This document shows positions 39,733 through 49,068 of a DNA stretch of 64,000 nt, piece by piece. The first letter of the stretch is position 1. Every line of letters begins with the position of its first letter. Source of the stretch: Clostridium sp. Ade.TY (GTDB lineage: Bacteria; Bacillota; Clostridia; Clostridiales; Clostridiaceae); contig NZ_AVSV01000013.1 in NCBI RefSeq assembly GCF_000498355.1, positions 1 to 64,000 of the forward strand, written 5' to 3'. Position numbers and translations under genes: made by a program. The notes under the pieces were generated by a model that saw nothing but the letters and a program-made list of their open reading frames with translations, made no database searches and was not told the origin of the DNA.

Positions 39733-40692
39733 ATGAATTTATTACAAGTAAAAAACCTTACAACAACATTTAATACAGATTACGGAAAGATAATTGCTGT
39801 TGACAATATATCTTTTTCCTTAAAAAAAGGAGAAATTCTTGGAATAATCGGCGAATCCGGTAGTGGAAAAAGTGTTACCTCTCTATCAATAATGAATTTA
39901 ATTCCTAAACCAAATGGATTTATAGAAAAAGGTTCAATTTTATTTCACAATAAAGATTTATTAAAATTATCTGATTCTGAAATGTGCAATATAAGGGGAA
40001 ATAAAATTTCAATGATATTTCAAGAACCTATGATTTCATTAAACCCTGTCTTTACGATTGGAAATCAAATACTTGAAGTTTTAAAAATACATAAAAAAGG
40101 CTCTAAAGCTGAAAATAAACAAAGAGTTTTAGAAATTTTAAACAATTTAAAAATTCCAAATCCAGAAGAAATAATAAAAAAATATCCTTTTGAATTAAGT
40201 GGTGGTATGTGCCAAAGAATTATGATTGCTATTGCTATGGCTTGCAATCCTGAAATTATAATTGCAGACGAGCCCACTACAGCATTAGATGTTACAACCC
40301 AAGCTGAAATATTAGATTTATTAAAAAACATAACTACACATAATAATTGCTCAGTATTATTTATAACTCATGATCTTGGTATAATATCCGAATTAGCTAA
40401 TAGAGTAATTGTAATGTATAAAGGGAAAATCGTTGAACAATGTGATGTATTAGAATTTTTTAATAATCCATTACACCCATATTCCAAAGCACTTATAAAA
40501 TCAATGCCACAAAAATTCAACAAAAGGTTTTTTTCTATAAAAGGTTCAATACCTAGTCCTTATGAATATATAAAAGGTTGCCCTTATAATACTAGATGTG
40601 ATAAATGTATTGACATATGCTTTATTAAAGAGCCACCAATAAAAAAAATAAATTCTACCCATACTTTATGTTGTTGGCTTAATAAGGAGTAA
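39733..40692 (+). CDS. oppD: oligopeptide ABC transporter ATPase OppD
   Basis: 319 residues. Walker A GESGSGKSV (near 37), signature LSGGMCQR (near 154) and Walker B IIIADEPTT are intact. The C-terminal oligopeptide-type extension is present with a cysteine-rich motif (CPYNTRCDKCIDIC near 285). The start follows AAGGAGATTAATATA. Confidence 0.96.
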   Translation: MNLLQVKNLTTTFNTDYGKIIAVDNISFSLKKGEILGIIGESGSGKSVTSLSIMNLIPKPNGFIEKGSILFHNKDLLKLSDSEMCNIRGNKISMIFQEPMISLNPVFTIGNQILEVLKIHKKGSKAENKQRVLEILNNLKIPNPEEIIKKYPFELSGGMCQRIMIAIAMACNPEIIIADEPTTALDVTTQAEILDLLKNITTHNNCSVLFITHDLGIISELANRVIVMYKGKIVEQCDVLEFFNNPLHPYSKALIKSMPQKFNKRFFSIKGSIPSPYEYIKGCPYNTRCDKCIDICFIKEPPIKKINSTHTLCCWLNKE

Positions 40693-40696
40693 TTTT

Positions 40697-41695
40697 ATGA
40701 TAAATTCAAATAACATTGATAATTTAATAGAAGTAAAAAACTTAAAAAAATATTTTCTAGTTAGAAATAAATTTTTTTCTAGAAGTAAATTATATAATAA
40801 AGCAATTGATGATATATCTTTCTCTATAAAAAAGGGGAAAATTTTAGGATTAGTTGGTGAATCCGGATGTGGAAAATCTACAACTGGAAAAGCTATATTA
40901 AATTTAATAGAACCTACAGGCGGAAGTGTAAAATTCAATAATAAAGTTATTTTTGATGTTGATAAAAACATTAAACTTTCAAAAAAAGAGTTAAGTTCTA
41001 TTCGAAAAGATATGCAAATAATATTTCAAGATCCTTATGGAAGCTTAGATCCTAAGATGACAATTAAAAATATAGTATCAGAAGGAATAAAAAAACATAA
41101 AATAATTCCTCCATCAGAAATCGAAAATAGATGTATAGAATTATTAAGCTTATGCGGAATGGATAAAAGTTGTTTAAATAAATATCCTCATGAATTTAGT
41201 GGTGGACAAAGGCAAAGAATTTGTATTGCAAGGGCATTATCACTTAATCCTCAATTTATAGTTTGTGATGAACCAACTGCTGCTTTAGATGTATCAATTC
41301 AATCTCAAATTTTAAATTTAATGTTAGATTTAAAAGAAAATTTTTCACTTACATATCTTTTTATCTCACATAATTTAAGTGTTGTTATGAATTTTTGTGA
41401 TGATATATCTGTAATGTATTTAGGTATAATAGTTGAAAGTGCACCTACAAATGAATTAAGAGCAAATCCTCTTCACCCTTATACTAAAGTTTTAATTTCA
41501 TCAATGCCAATAAGCCATCCTTTAGAAAAAAAACACAGAATTTTATTAAAAGGATCTATTCCAAATGGAACAAATATTCCAAATGGATGTAGATTTCATA
41601 CAAGATGTCCATATTGTATGGAAATTTGTAAAGTAAAGTCCCCAAAATATAAAGAAATATCTCCTAACCACTCAGTAGCATGTCACTTGTTTTAA
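40697..41695 (+). CDS. oppF: oligopeptide ABC transporter ATPase OppF
   Basis: 332 residues, the second ATPase of the importer. Walker A GESGCGKST, signature FSGGQRQR and Walker B FIVCDEPTAA are intact. The C-terminal extension carries a cysteine motif similar to OppD (RCPYCMEICK). The start lies 4 nt after the oppD stop with AAGGAGTAATTTT upstream, suggesting tight coupling. It is the last gene of the operon. Confidence 0.96.
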   Translation: MINSNNIDNLIEVKNLKKYFLVRNKFFSRSKLYNKAIDDISFSIKKGKILGLVGESGCGKSTTGKAILNLIEPTGGSVKFNNKVIFDVDKNIKLSKKELSSIRKDMQIIFQDPYGSLDPKMTIKNIVSEGIKKHKIIPPSEIENRCIELLSLCGMDKSCLNKYPHEFSGGQRQRICIARALSLNPQFIVCDEPTAALDVSIQSQILNLMLDLKENFSLTYLFISHNLSVVMNFCDDISVMYLGIIVESAPTNELRANPLHPYTKVLISSMPISHPLEKKHRILLKGSIPNGTNIPNGCRFHTRCPYCMEICKVKSPKYKEISPNHSVACHLF

Positions 41696-41721
41696 AAATT
41701 TTTCTAAATTTAATATAAAAA

Positions 41722-41748
41722 GAGAAGATATTTAAAAAATATCTTCTC
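41722..41748. terminator. bidirectional terminator between oppF and the SipL-like gene
   Basis: GAGAAGATATT (41722-41732) and AATATCTTCTC (41738-41748), loop TAAAA, between two converging genes. Confidence 0.83.
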
Positions 41749-41758
41749 AATATTATTT

Positions 41759-43321
41759 CTAAGCTATAACTCTACCTGGAATTAATAACTTATCTCCTAT
41801 TTGTAAATTATCTACATCTTCTAATTCATTTAATTTTATTATTTCATCCATAGTTGTATTATATTTTTTTGCAAGCTTCCAAAGAGTATCACCAGAACCT
41901 ACAACATATATTGTTATACTAGCCTTTTTCTTTATTTCTTCTCCTTCACCTTCAACAACATCATTTATAAATTCTTTTTTAACTTCAAATAAAACTTTAA
42001 CAGTTGTAATAACAGTTGCTTTTATTGCTATTGTATTAGCTTCTATGGATGCCTCCATATTTTCTATACAAGATTTAACTATAGCTTTCATATTTTCATC
42101 TGTTCCATTTGTTTCTACAGATATATTAAAAGGAATATCTCCAGAAACTTTATCTAAATAATTTTCTTCATCATTAGTCTTATATATTACATTAGCTTTT
42201 ATATATCCACCAATTACAACTTTATCTTTAACAACAGATTTTTCTGTTACTATAATATTACCTGAATATGTTATTATTTTTTCAGGCATCATATCTCCTT
42301 CATTGATGTATATATTATCTTTTACTACAATCTCATTATTATAAATTCCTTGAAGCATTCCCATTTCATATTCATCTTTAACTATATTAACTGGAAATTT
42401 AGGTGAATATGCATCTGTTATAACATCAATATTCTTTTTACTGAATACTTTTATATTACAACTAACTAATACTTCAGTATTAACTATTCTTGATTCACCT
42501 AAATCATCTTCTTCAATATTTACATCTTTATTTTTTATATTATAATCTGCAATAACTTGCATATCTGGTGTAACACCTGGAACTTCTAATTCTTTTGATA
42601 AATATATACTATCTTCTAAACAAAATACTTCTCTACTTTCATTACTTAAATAAGCCATAAAAAGTTTGCAATAACATCCACAGTATACTTTATCTTCACC
42701 AACTTTTATTTCCTTTTTATAAAGTTCCATATTAGACTTTAATACTTTTGCAATTTGTGGTTTGTCCATACTTACTCTAATAATAGACTTTCCTGTTATA
42801 TCCACATTTTCATTTGCACTTGTATTATTTATAACTTCATTTTTCTTAAGTATTTCAATTCTCTCATCGCCTTCAATATCTTTTATTAATTCTAATTCTC
42901 TACCTTTATATATTTCCCAATTAAAATTAAGGACTCCATCAATAGAAACTTTTCTTTCATTTATTATTTGAGCTTCAATATGTTCTACTTTACATTCTAC
43001 TTCACACACTAATCTATGTTCAGCTTCATCTAGATCCAAAATATTATTAAATTTTTGAGAATACTTTACAGATGAAACTACCATTTCTTCTTCCTTTGCT
43101 AAATAAAGTACAGTATAATCAACTTTGCCTTCTACATTAATTTTATCTCCAACTGTTTCTTTAGATAATATATAAGGATTAGCTTCTACCATAAGAACTT
43201 TTTCAACATCTGGATGAGTATCTGGAATTAAATATTCTTCATTTAACATAGTTGTAGTATTGCTTTCTCTTAATAACTGTTCAAATTGAACACTTTCTTT
43301 TATAACATCTATTTTTGACAT
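41759..43321 (-). CDS. sipL: SipL-like spore coat protein (SPOCS domains + LysM)
   Basis: 520 residues. The N-terminal 440 residues consist of repeated beta-rich SPOCS (DUF3794) units, the first at about 30-155, with a second at about 190-300 and a third at about 330-440. A LysM domain at about 473-516 (VGSGDTLWKLAKKYNTTMDEIIKL) binds peptidoglycan. Clostridioides SipL has this same layout and joins coat to forespore via SpoIVA; equivalent function here is inferred. It lies close to veg and yabG. ATG 43321 follows GGGAGG. Confidence 0.88.
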   Translation of the reverse strand: MSKIDVIKESVQFEQLLRESNTTTMLNEEYLIPDTHPDVEKVLMVEANPYILSKETVGDKINVEGKVDYTVLYLAKEEEMVVSSVKYSQKFNNILDLDEAEHRLVCEVECKVEHIEAQIINERKVSIDGVLNFNWEIYKGRELELIKDIEGDERIEILKKNEVINNTSANENVDITGKSIIRVSMDKPQIAKVLKSNMELYKKEIKVGEDKVYCGCYCKLFMAYLSNESREVFCLEDSIYLSKELEVPGVTPDMQVIADYNIKNKDVNIEEDDLGESRIVNTEVLVSCNIKVFSKKNIDVITDAYSPKFPVNIVKDEYEMGMLQGIYNNEIVVKDNIYINEGDMMPEKIITYSGNIIVTEKSVVKDKVVIGGYIKANVIYKTNDEENYLDKVSGDIPFNISVETNGTDENMKAIVKSCIENMEASIEANTIAIKATVITTVKVLFEVKKEFINDVVEGEGEEIKKKASITIYVVGSGDTLWKLAKKYNTTMDEIIKLNELEDVDNLQIGDKLLIPGRVIA

Positions 43322-43480
43322 CTTGATTCCTCCCTATAAACTTCCTACTACTATGTATATAAAAATATTCAAAATCTATTACTAATGTGATGATTATTTT
43401 TATAAAATAAATAAAATAATATCCTATTTAAGGGAAAAATTTATATATATAATTCGCCAAAAAATTTTTTCGTTTTTTTG

Positions 43481-43509
43481 TTGACAAAAGTATTTTTTTG
43501 TCGTAATAT
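43481..43509 (+). promoter_or_regulatory. strong sigma-A promoter of a free-standing small RNA
   Basis: TTGACA (43481-43486) and TAATAT (43504-43509) with exactly 17 nt between them, preceded by A/T tracts resembling an UP element. It points on the plus strand into a region with no protein gene. Confidence 0.8.
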
Positions 43510-43515
43510 AGTAAA

Positions 43516-43605
43516 TGGTTATTGACCATATAACCTCTCATAAATTCTCAATACCCTTTTATACCATAGTTGAAAGATGGAAACCCACCATCTTTCTTTT
43601 TTTTT
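43516..43605 (+). ncRNA. candidate small RNA of about 90 nt
   Basis: A unit with promoter at 43481-43509, predicted start near 43516 and a canonical terminator at 43572-43605 (GAAAGATGG/CCATCTTTC and nine T). No ribosome site or family-like protein is in it. Its 5' half can form ATGGT/ACCAT or GGTTAT/ATAACC hairpins. It lies between the divergent sipL promoter region and the converging veg gene. I do not recognise it as 6S, tmRNA, SRP or a known riboswitch. Confidence 0.65.
43572..43605 (+). terminator. intrinsic terminator of the small RNA
   Basis: Perfect 9-bp stem GAAAGATGG (43572-43580) and CCATCTTTC (43588-43596), loop AAACCCA, followed by T9. Confidence 0.9.
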
Positions 43606-43610
43606 GCATA

Positions 43611-43640
43611 AAAAAACTTCGAATTAAATCGAAGTTTTTT
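43611..43640. terminator. terminator of veg (bidirectional)
   Basis: Perfect 12-bp inverted repeat AAAAAACTTCGA / TCGAAGTTTTTT around ATTAAA, directly after the veg stop. Confidence 0.88.
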
Positions 43641-43641
43641 T

Positions 43642-43878
43642 CTAACCTGGAAAATGTAATTGTACTGTTTGAGTTAACACATCTGAATAACTGTATGTCA
43701 CGGTTCTTTGGGTGTCGTCATCTAATCTTATTACAAATATACTTGGATAAATACTTTCTAAAACACCATCGTTAACAAGGATTTTCTTTCTCCCTCCATT
43801 GGCCTTTAAAGTAACTTTTTCTCCAAGGTGTCCCTCAATACTTTTTTTAATTGAAGCAATTGTTCTAATACTTTCCAT
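43642..43878 (-). CDS. veg: Veg protein
   Basis: 78 residues, typical for Veg, a short beta-barrel protein found beside yabG and ispE in Firmicutes. In Bacillus it promotes biofilm formation by countering SinR. The start MESIRTIASIKKSIEGHLG and the central TLKANGGRKKI are typical. ATG 43878 is preferred; the open frame begins 25 codons upstream without a ribosome site. A near-perfect promoter precedes it, in agreement with the high expression known in Bacillus. Confidence 0.95.
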   Translation of the reverse strand: MESIRTIASIKKSIEGHLGEKVTLKANGGRKKILVNDGVLESIYPSIFVIRLDDDTQRTVTYSYSDVLTQTVQLHFPG

Positions 43879-43903
43879 AAAAAAACACCCTCTTTCTTTT
43901 AAT

Positions 43904-43932
43904 ATTATACCATTTTTTTGAATTGATTTCAA
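43904..43932 (-). promoter_or_regulatory. sigma-A promoter of veg
   Basis: On the minus strand TTGAAA (43927-43932) and TATAAT (43904-43909) are 17 nt apart, 26 nt before the veg start. Confidence 0.82.
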
Positions 43933-44049
43933 GTAAAATTTTAATTTTAACACTTTACTTTTATATTGTCAATATTTTTTTAATATTTCACTTACTTTTT
44001 TATTGTTTGTATATGTCATACATTTTATACATATTAAATTTAATTAAAT

Positions 44050-44078
44050 AAAAAGGGAAATTAAAAAATTCCCCTTTT
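44050..44078 (-). terminator. terminator of yabG
   Basis: AAAAGGG...AATT and AATT...CCCTTTT arms form an imperfect stem overlapping the yabG stop, with A/T runs on both sides. Confidence 0.7.
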
Positions 44079-44958
44079 ATATTATATATTCTGACTTTGG
44101 ATAACCCTCTCTATATTTTCCTCTTGTTTGTAATCCTCCAACACCTTTTATTCCTGTTATTGTATTTTCTATAACATCTTTTATAGAAACTACTTCTGTT
44201 ATTTTTGTATAGGCTAACTTTTCGCAAACAAATACAGGATCTAAACAATGAATTAAAACTCTACTTGGAGATGATGCAAAATTTGCACCAGCATCTAACA
44301 TACATTCATAACAACTTTGACACGCTCCTGCAAAAATTATTAATTCATCATAACTAGAGTTATAATCTCTAAGTGCTTTAACTGCATCTCTATAAAAAAT
44401 TGAATTTCTATAATTATTTAAGTCTAAATAATCTCTTGTCCCCCTTAAAACTCCATCATGACCTGTTAAAACTACTATATCTGGTTTTATCTTTTTAACT
44501 AATTCAACTATTTTTTTAGGTTGTTCCCATTCTGGTATTGATACACCAACTGCATCTAAAGATAATTGTTTATATACTTTTAAGCAAGTATCCATATATT
44601 CCTTATCCCCATCTACATGAAGTATCTTTCCTGGTCTTCCAAAAACTAATTCATCACTACTTTTACTTTTTTTTATAGTTTTACTTGCTCTTAACATACC
44701 ATGTTTTGCAATTTCTCCTCTTGATGATATTGCAGATTTTAATGCTGCATTAACTCTACTATTTAAAATTTTATCCTTTTCCCCTGAATAATCATCTGAT
44801 ACTTTTTCTAAATCATCAACACTAGCATCTGCAATTATTCGTATATTAATTCCTTTCAATATATAACGTATTTCTCCGTCCTCTTCTTTTATATCTATAA
44901 CTTTGAAAGTTATATCTTTATCATATGATTTTCTTACAACCACATCTCCTACAACCAT
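44077..44958 (-). CDS. yabG: sporulation cysteine protease YabG
   Basis: 293 residues. YabG processes coat proteins in Bacillus and, in Clostridioides, precursors such as pre-pro-SleC and CspBA. The conserved core is VVLTGHDGV near residue 152 and the putative catalytic FAGACQSCYECMLDAGANFASSP near 208-230. Its place by veg agrees with Bacillus. ATG 44958 is preceded by AGAGGAAATT. A single-gene unit with its own terminator. Confidence 0.94.
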   Translation of the reverse strand: MVVGDVVVRKSYDKDITFKVIDIKEEDGEIRYILKGINIRIIADASVDDLEKVSDDYSGEKDKILNSRVNAALKSAISSRGEIAKHGMLRASKTIKKSKSSDELVFGRPGKILHVDGDKEYMDTCLKVYKQLSLDAVGVSIPEWEQPKKIVELVKKIKPDIVVLTGHDGVLRGTRDYLDLNNYRNSIFYRDAVKALRDYNSSYDELIIFAGACQSCYECMLDAGANFASSPSRVLIHCLDPVFVCEKLAYTKITEVVSIKDVIENTITGIKGVGGLQTRGKYREGYPKSEYII

Positions 44959-45032
44959 AATTTCCTCTTAAATATTATTTATCATTTTATTATATGTATT
45001 AACCTAATGTTATGTTTTTATAAAATTAAAAT

Positions 45033-45058
45033 AAAGGGCTGCTATCAAACAGCCCTTT
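45033..45058 (-). terminator. terminator of the first CotS-like gene
   Basis: AAAGGGCTG / CAGCCCTTT (arms 45033-45041 and 45050-45058) just after the stop, followed on the minus strand by a U-rich stretch. Confidence 0.88.
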
Positions 45059-45059
45059 T

Positions 45060-46061
45060 TTATTTAATATCATATTCTTCTTTAAATTTATTTAGAAAAC
45101 TTAAATAATTTTCTTTTTCATCTATTATATTTTGAAGTTTCTTCGCAAAAGTATTTTGTCCCCAATTAACTTCATTATAATAATATCTATTTGCTAATCT
45201 CCAATATCTTTGTGGAAATTGTAAGTATGCATATAAAACTTTATATTCATCTTCTCTTAACGGAGATACCATATTATAAGATTCTATTATAGCCTTTCCA
45301 TATTCAAAATCCCAATTAACTCGCTTTAAAACTTTTGTCATAAAGTTTGATATATCAAATACTCTTATTTCTCTTTTACAGTAGTCAAAGTCTATAACAT
45401 TAACATTATCATCCTTATCAATTATTATATTATGATAAGTAAAATCATGGTGACAAAAACTCTTATCCATTTCAGCAATTTCACAAAGCGCCATATAATT
45501 TGAACTTTCTAATGTTTTAAATGCTTCTCTTCCCATTTCTTTATAAAATTCCATTGATTTAATATATATCAAATCAAAATCACTTTTATGATGTTTTTTT
45601 CTAACCATATCTCTCATTTTGTCTAGTGATTTAACTCTCTTTTGCATAAGATTTACCCATCTTCCTAAATCACTCTTTAATTTTGAATTTTCAGGTGGAT
45701 CATATCCTTTTGATGTTTCATGCAATTTTGCTAATGTTTTTGCAGCAATCTTAACATCTTCTATTTCATGAAAGTCACATTCTCTTCCTTCAATCCAATT
45801 AGATAGTGTATATAAATCTTCATTTACTAATGCATAAGGCTCTCCATCAGTATTTAAAAAATATCTATCTATTTTATCAAATCCATTTTTTATTAAATGT
45901 TCTTTAGCTCCACATACAAATAATAATTTTTGTGGTCCATAATTTATTTTCTTTAAACACCTTTCACCTTTATTTGTTTTTAAATAATATACGCCTTTGC
46001 TTGCCTTTAGAGTTTCTATTTCTATGTCGAATTGTCTTTCTATTTCAAACTCTCTCATCAT
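45060..46061 (-). CDS. CotS-family spore coat kinase-like protein (first copy)
   Basis: 333 residues in the choline-kinase/APH fold. The Brenner catalytic motif is HHDFTYHNII and the metal site is IDFDYC, both intact, so it should bind nucleotide and may be an active kinase. CotS/YtaA proteins are spore-coat proteins of the same fold; target and product are not known. ATG 46061 follows GGGGGTGG by 5 nt. It diverges from a CotSA-like glycosyltransferase, giving the pair kinase/glycosyltransferase. Confidence 0.88.
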   Translation of the reverse strand: MMREFEIERQFDIEIETLKASKGVYYLKTNKGERCLKKINYGPQKLLFVCGAKEHLIKNGFDKIDRYFLNTDGEPYALVNEDLYTLSNWIEGRECDFHEIEDVKIAAKTLAKLHETSKGYDPPENSKLKSDLGRWVNLMQKRVKSLDKMRDMVRKKHHKSDFDLIYIKSMEFYKEMGREAFKTLESSNYMALCEIAEMDKSFCHHDFTYHNIIIDKDDNVNVIDFDYCKREIRVFDISNFMTKVLKRVNWDFEYGKAIIESYNMVSPLREDEYKVLYAYLQFPQRYWRLANRYYYNEVNWGQNTFAKKLQNIIDEKENYLSFLNKFKEEYDIK

Positions 46062-46167
46062 TTTAACCACCCCCTTAATATTTATATGTACATTATATTT
46101 ATTTTATTAACATTTTTTACCTTATAAAAATATAATAAAATTAACAACAATTTGAAAGGATTCAATC

Positions 46168-47289
46168 ATGAGAGTTGGAATTGATGGAAGAGCTGCAAAA
46201 TGGTATAGAGGTACTGGAATAGGAACTTATACCCACCAATTAATACAAAGCTTAAATAATATAGATTTTAATAATGATTATTTGATTTTTACCCCTGAAA
46301 ATCCTGAACTTAAAAATTTAAATAGAAACTTTAAAATTGAAAAGGTTGATGAATTACTTAGCGAAAATTTTTGGGATGAGGTTAGAGTTCCAAATATTTT
46401 ATCAAGTAGTAGCATGGAAATATATCACGTTCCTCAAAATGGTGTTGGACTATCAGATAATATAAATTGTAAAAAGGTAATTACATTACATGATATAATT
46501 CCACTTAAAATGCCCGAAACAGTTAGTAAGAAATATTTAAAAATTTTTAATGATGATATGCCAAAAATATTAGACCAATGTGATGGAATTATAACAGTTT
46601 CAGAGTTTTCAAAAAGTGATATTCATAAAGAATTTAATTTCCCAAATGAAAAAATATTTGTTACTCATTTAGCTGCGGAAGAAATTTATAGACCACTTGG
46701 AAAACATCAATGTAAAAGAATATTAGAAAACAAATATAGTATAAAATCTGATTTTATATTATATGTTGGTGGTTTTAGCCCTAGGAAAAATATATTAGGA
46801 CTTATAGAAGCATATTCTTTACTACCTAAACCTTATAGAAAAAATACTAAGTTAGTTATAACAGGGAAAAAAGGATTTTCCTATAACCTTTATTTAAATA
46901 GAAGTAGAGAACTTAATGTTTATAATGATGTTATATTTACAGATTTTATTCAATTAGAAGATTTACCTTATTTTTATAATGCATCTGAAATGTTAGTTTA
47001 TCCTTCTTTTTATGAAGGATTTGGACTACCTCCAATAGAAGCTATGGCTTGTGGAACTCCAGTTATAACTTCTAATGTAACTTCATTACCTGAAGTATGT
47101 TATGATTCTGCATTATTTATAAATCCTCATGATCCTCATGAATTAAGCCATGCTATGGAAAGAGTTTTAAGCGATAGTCTACTTGTACTTGCTATGGTAA
47201 AAAAATCTTTTACTAGAAGCAGACAATTCTCATGGGAAAAAACAGCTAAAAATACTTTAGCTGCATATAATACTATAATAAACGAATAA
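46168..47289 (+). CDS. CotSA-like glycosyltransferase, GT4 family (first copy)
   Basis: 373 residues, GT-B fold. The N-terminal GIGTYTHQLI and the nucleotide-sugar site EGFGLPPIEAMA (E-x7-E, near 285) are present. Resembles Bacillus CotSA, a coat protein next to cotS. A role in spore-surface polysaccharide is inferred from neighbours. The ATG follows GAAAGGA. It converges on the second CotS-like gene with a shared terminator. Confidence 0.88.
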   Translation: MRVGIDGRAAKWYRGTGIGTYTHQLIQSLNNIDFNNDYLIFTPENPELKNLNRNFKIEKVDELLSENFWDEVRVPNILSSSSMEIYHVPQNGVGLSDNINCKKVITLHDIIPLKMPETVSKKYLKIFNDDMPKILDQCDGIITVSEFSKSDIHKEFNFPNEKIFVTHLAAEEIYRPLGKHQCKRILENKYSIKSDFILYVGGFSPRKNILGLIEAYSLLPKPYRKNTKLVITGKKGFSYNLYLNRSRELNVYNDVIFTDFIQLEDLPYFYNASEMLVYPSFYEGFGLPPIEAMACGTPVITSNVTSLPEVCYDSALFINPHDPHELSHAMERVLSDSLLVLAMVKKSFTRSRQFSWEKTAKNTLAAYNTIINE

Positions 47290-47316
47290 AAAAGGGTGCA
47301 AATTTGCACCCTTTTT
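47289..47316. terminator. bidirectional terminator between glycosyltransferase and second CotS-like gene
   Basis: A perfect inverted repeat, AAAAAGGGTGCAAA with its complement (47289-47316), overlapping the end of both converging genes. Confidence 0.9.
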
Positions 47317-48364
47317 ATTTAGATAATTCTTCTTCATAAAGCATTTTATAATCATTTAAAAACTTTATTCTAAATATATCATTTTCTAACTTTGTTTTAA
47401 ATCTATGAAGGAATATTTCTTCATCCCATTCCTTATTTTTATGATAATAAGATTTTATTATAGAATATATATCTCTTGGGAAACTCATAAATATATAAAT
47501 TAATTTATACTCTCCTTCTGTAAGTGGTATTGTTTTATTGTAAGTATCTATAATTTTTTTACACTTTTCAATACTAAATGCACTATTTTTTATCCACTTT
47601 AATATAAAGTCTGCAATATCTAACGCTCTTAAATCAACTGTTGAATAATCTAAATCTATTATATTTACTCCTGAATCATTTATTATAAAATTATGATTTG
47701 CAAGATCATTATGACAAAGGGATATAAACTTATCATCTTCTATAAGCTTCTCATATTCACTAATCCAAAGCATATCTCTGGCTTTTGATAATTCAAATAT
47801 ATATTCATCACAAGTTTCAATAAATAATTCATCAAACTGATTTTTATAATTATATAATTTAACCCATCTTTTTATATCCAATAAATCTTCTTCTGCTTCT
47901 TTATAATAATTAAATAAATCCTCTCCATATATACACATAGTATTTTTTGTATTTAAATAATTAGTTATTCCATAAGATGCTTTATGAAGCTTTGCAACCG
48001 CATCAATACACATTTCAAGTTCTAAAGGATTATTTATAGATGCCTCTCTTCCTTCTATTAAATCCATTAATATATAATTTTCACCATTCCAATTTATAAA
48101 TTCCTTATCTTTATTTAGCTTATTCATACTCATTATATTTTTAAAATCATCATGAACATATTCAATAGCTCTTCCTATAAAGTTTATTTTATCTTCATTA
48201 TAATCAACTTTTTTTAAAAGTTTTTTACCATCTTCTGTTGTTAACATAAATAATTTTCTAAGTGGTGTAACATCTAAAATATTTATTCCAATTTCATCAA
48301 AGAATTTTTTACTAAGGTCATATCTACAAAGATTTTTTCTTTCTGAGTATCTATCTTTCCCCAT
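47315..48364 (-). CDS. CotS-family spore coat kinase-like protein (second copy)
   Basis: 349 residues. The catalytic motif is HNDLANHNFII and the metal-binding IDLDYS, both intact. Otherwise divergent from the first and third copies. It is encoded right after the unknown 225-residue gene (11 nt), so they probably share a transcript with the third copy upstream. Spore coat association is inferred from family and place. Confidence 0.87.
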   Translation of the reverse strand: MGKDRYSERKNLCRYDLSKKFFDEIGINILDVTPLRKLFMLTTEDGKKLLKKVDYNEDKINFIGRAIEYVHDDFKNIMSMNKLNKDKEFINWNGENYILMDLIEGREASINNPLELEMCIDAVAKLHKASYGITNYLNTKNTMCIYGEDLFNYYKEAEEDLLDIKRWVKLYNYKNQFDELFIETCDEYIFELSKARDMLWISEYEKLIEDDKFISLCHNDLANHNFIINDSGVNIIDLDYSTVDLRALDIADFILKWIKNSAFSIEKCKKIIDTYNKTIPLTEGEYKLIYIFMSFPRDIYSIIKSYYHKNKEWDEEIFLHRFKTKLENDIFRIKFLNDYKMLYEEELSK

Positions 48365-48375
48365 AATAGTCCTCC

Positions 48376-49053
48376 TTAAAATTCAAGTTCCTTTTCTACA
48401 ATCTTCTTAATATCATCCTTACAGTCATTTAAATTAAATCTATTTTTATATAAATATTTAATGCTCTCATGCGGAATATTAACTATGCAATTTATATAGT
48501 CAAAACTTTCTTTACTTAAATTATTCTTTTTCACATACTCTTCTGAATAAGCTATTAAATCATCTTTCTTAAATCTCTTTTTTATTTTTAAAAGGTAATT
48601 TATAAAATCTTCCTCAATTATATTAAATGAAATCTTTTTAATTTTGCCAACTTCAACCTTTTCCGTTACTCTTAAATTTGCCTCATCAACTTTTTCTATA
48701 CACATTTCATCTTTATTCATACCTCTTTTATATATATTTTCAAGGTATAACTTATCTAATTTATCAAGCTCAATTTTTGTCCTAGCAAGTACTAATCTTC
48801 CATAAAAATCATTTTTTGATATAGCATTTTCTAATTTTTTATTAGTAACAATTAGCCTATCTACTCTTTTACCTATTTCACTTAATATACTATTTTTTTC
48901 TATTGCATGATATCCCATAAGAACATTTTGTAATTTAATAATTACATCAATTTGTGATGATACATTTATTTTAGAAGTACTCTTTTTAAAATAATCTCCA
49001 ATTAAATATACATCTTTTTCTAGTAAATAATTTTTTAAAGCTATCTCATTCAT
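48376..49053 (-). CDS. unknown protein inside the CotS/CotSA cluster
   Basis: 225 residues, charged, predicted all-helical, no signal peptide or membrane helix; I do not recognise the family. It lies between two CotS-like genes with 11 and 15 nt spacing, so it is very likely co-transcribed and related to coat assembly or to control of these enzymes. Start ATG 49053 follows GGGGAGAAGTGA. Confidence 0.75.
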   Translation of the reverse strand: MNEIALKNYLLEKDVYLIGDYFKKSTSKINVSSQIDVIIKLQNVLMGYHAIEKNSILSEIGKRVDRLIVTNKKLENAISKNDFYGRLVLARTKIELDKLDKLYLENIYKRGMNKDEMCIEKVDEANLRVTEKVEVGKIKKISFNIIEEDFINYLLKIKKRFKKDDLIAYSEEYVKKNNLSKESFDYINCIVNIPHESIKYLYKNRFNLNDCKDDIKKIVEKELEF

Positions 49054-49068
49054 TCACTTCTCCCCTTA

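Noticed and set aside
43515-43775. 86-residue open frame starting in the small RNA region
   Set aside because: No ribosome site, runs through a strong terminator and then antisense to veg; composition is not protein-like.
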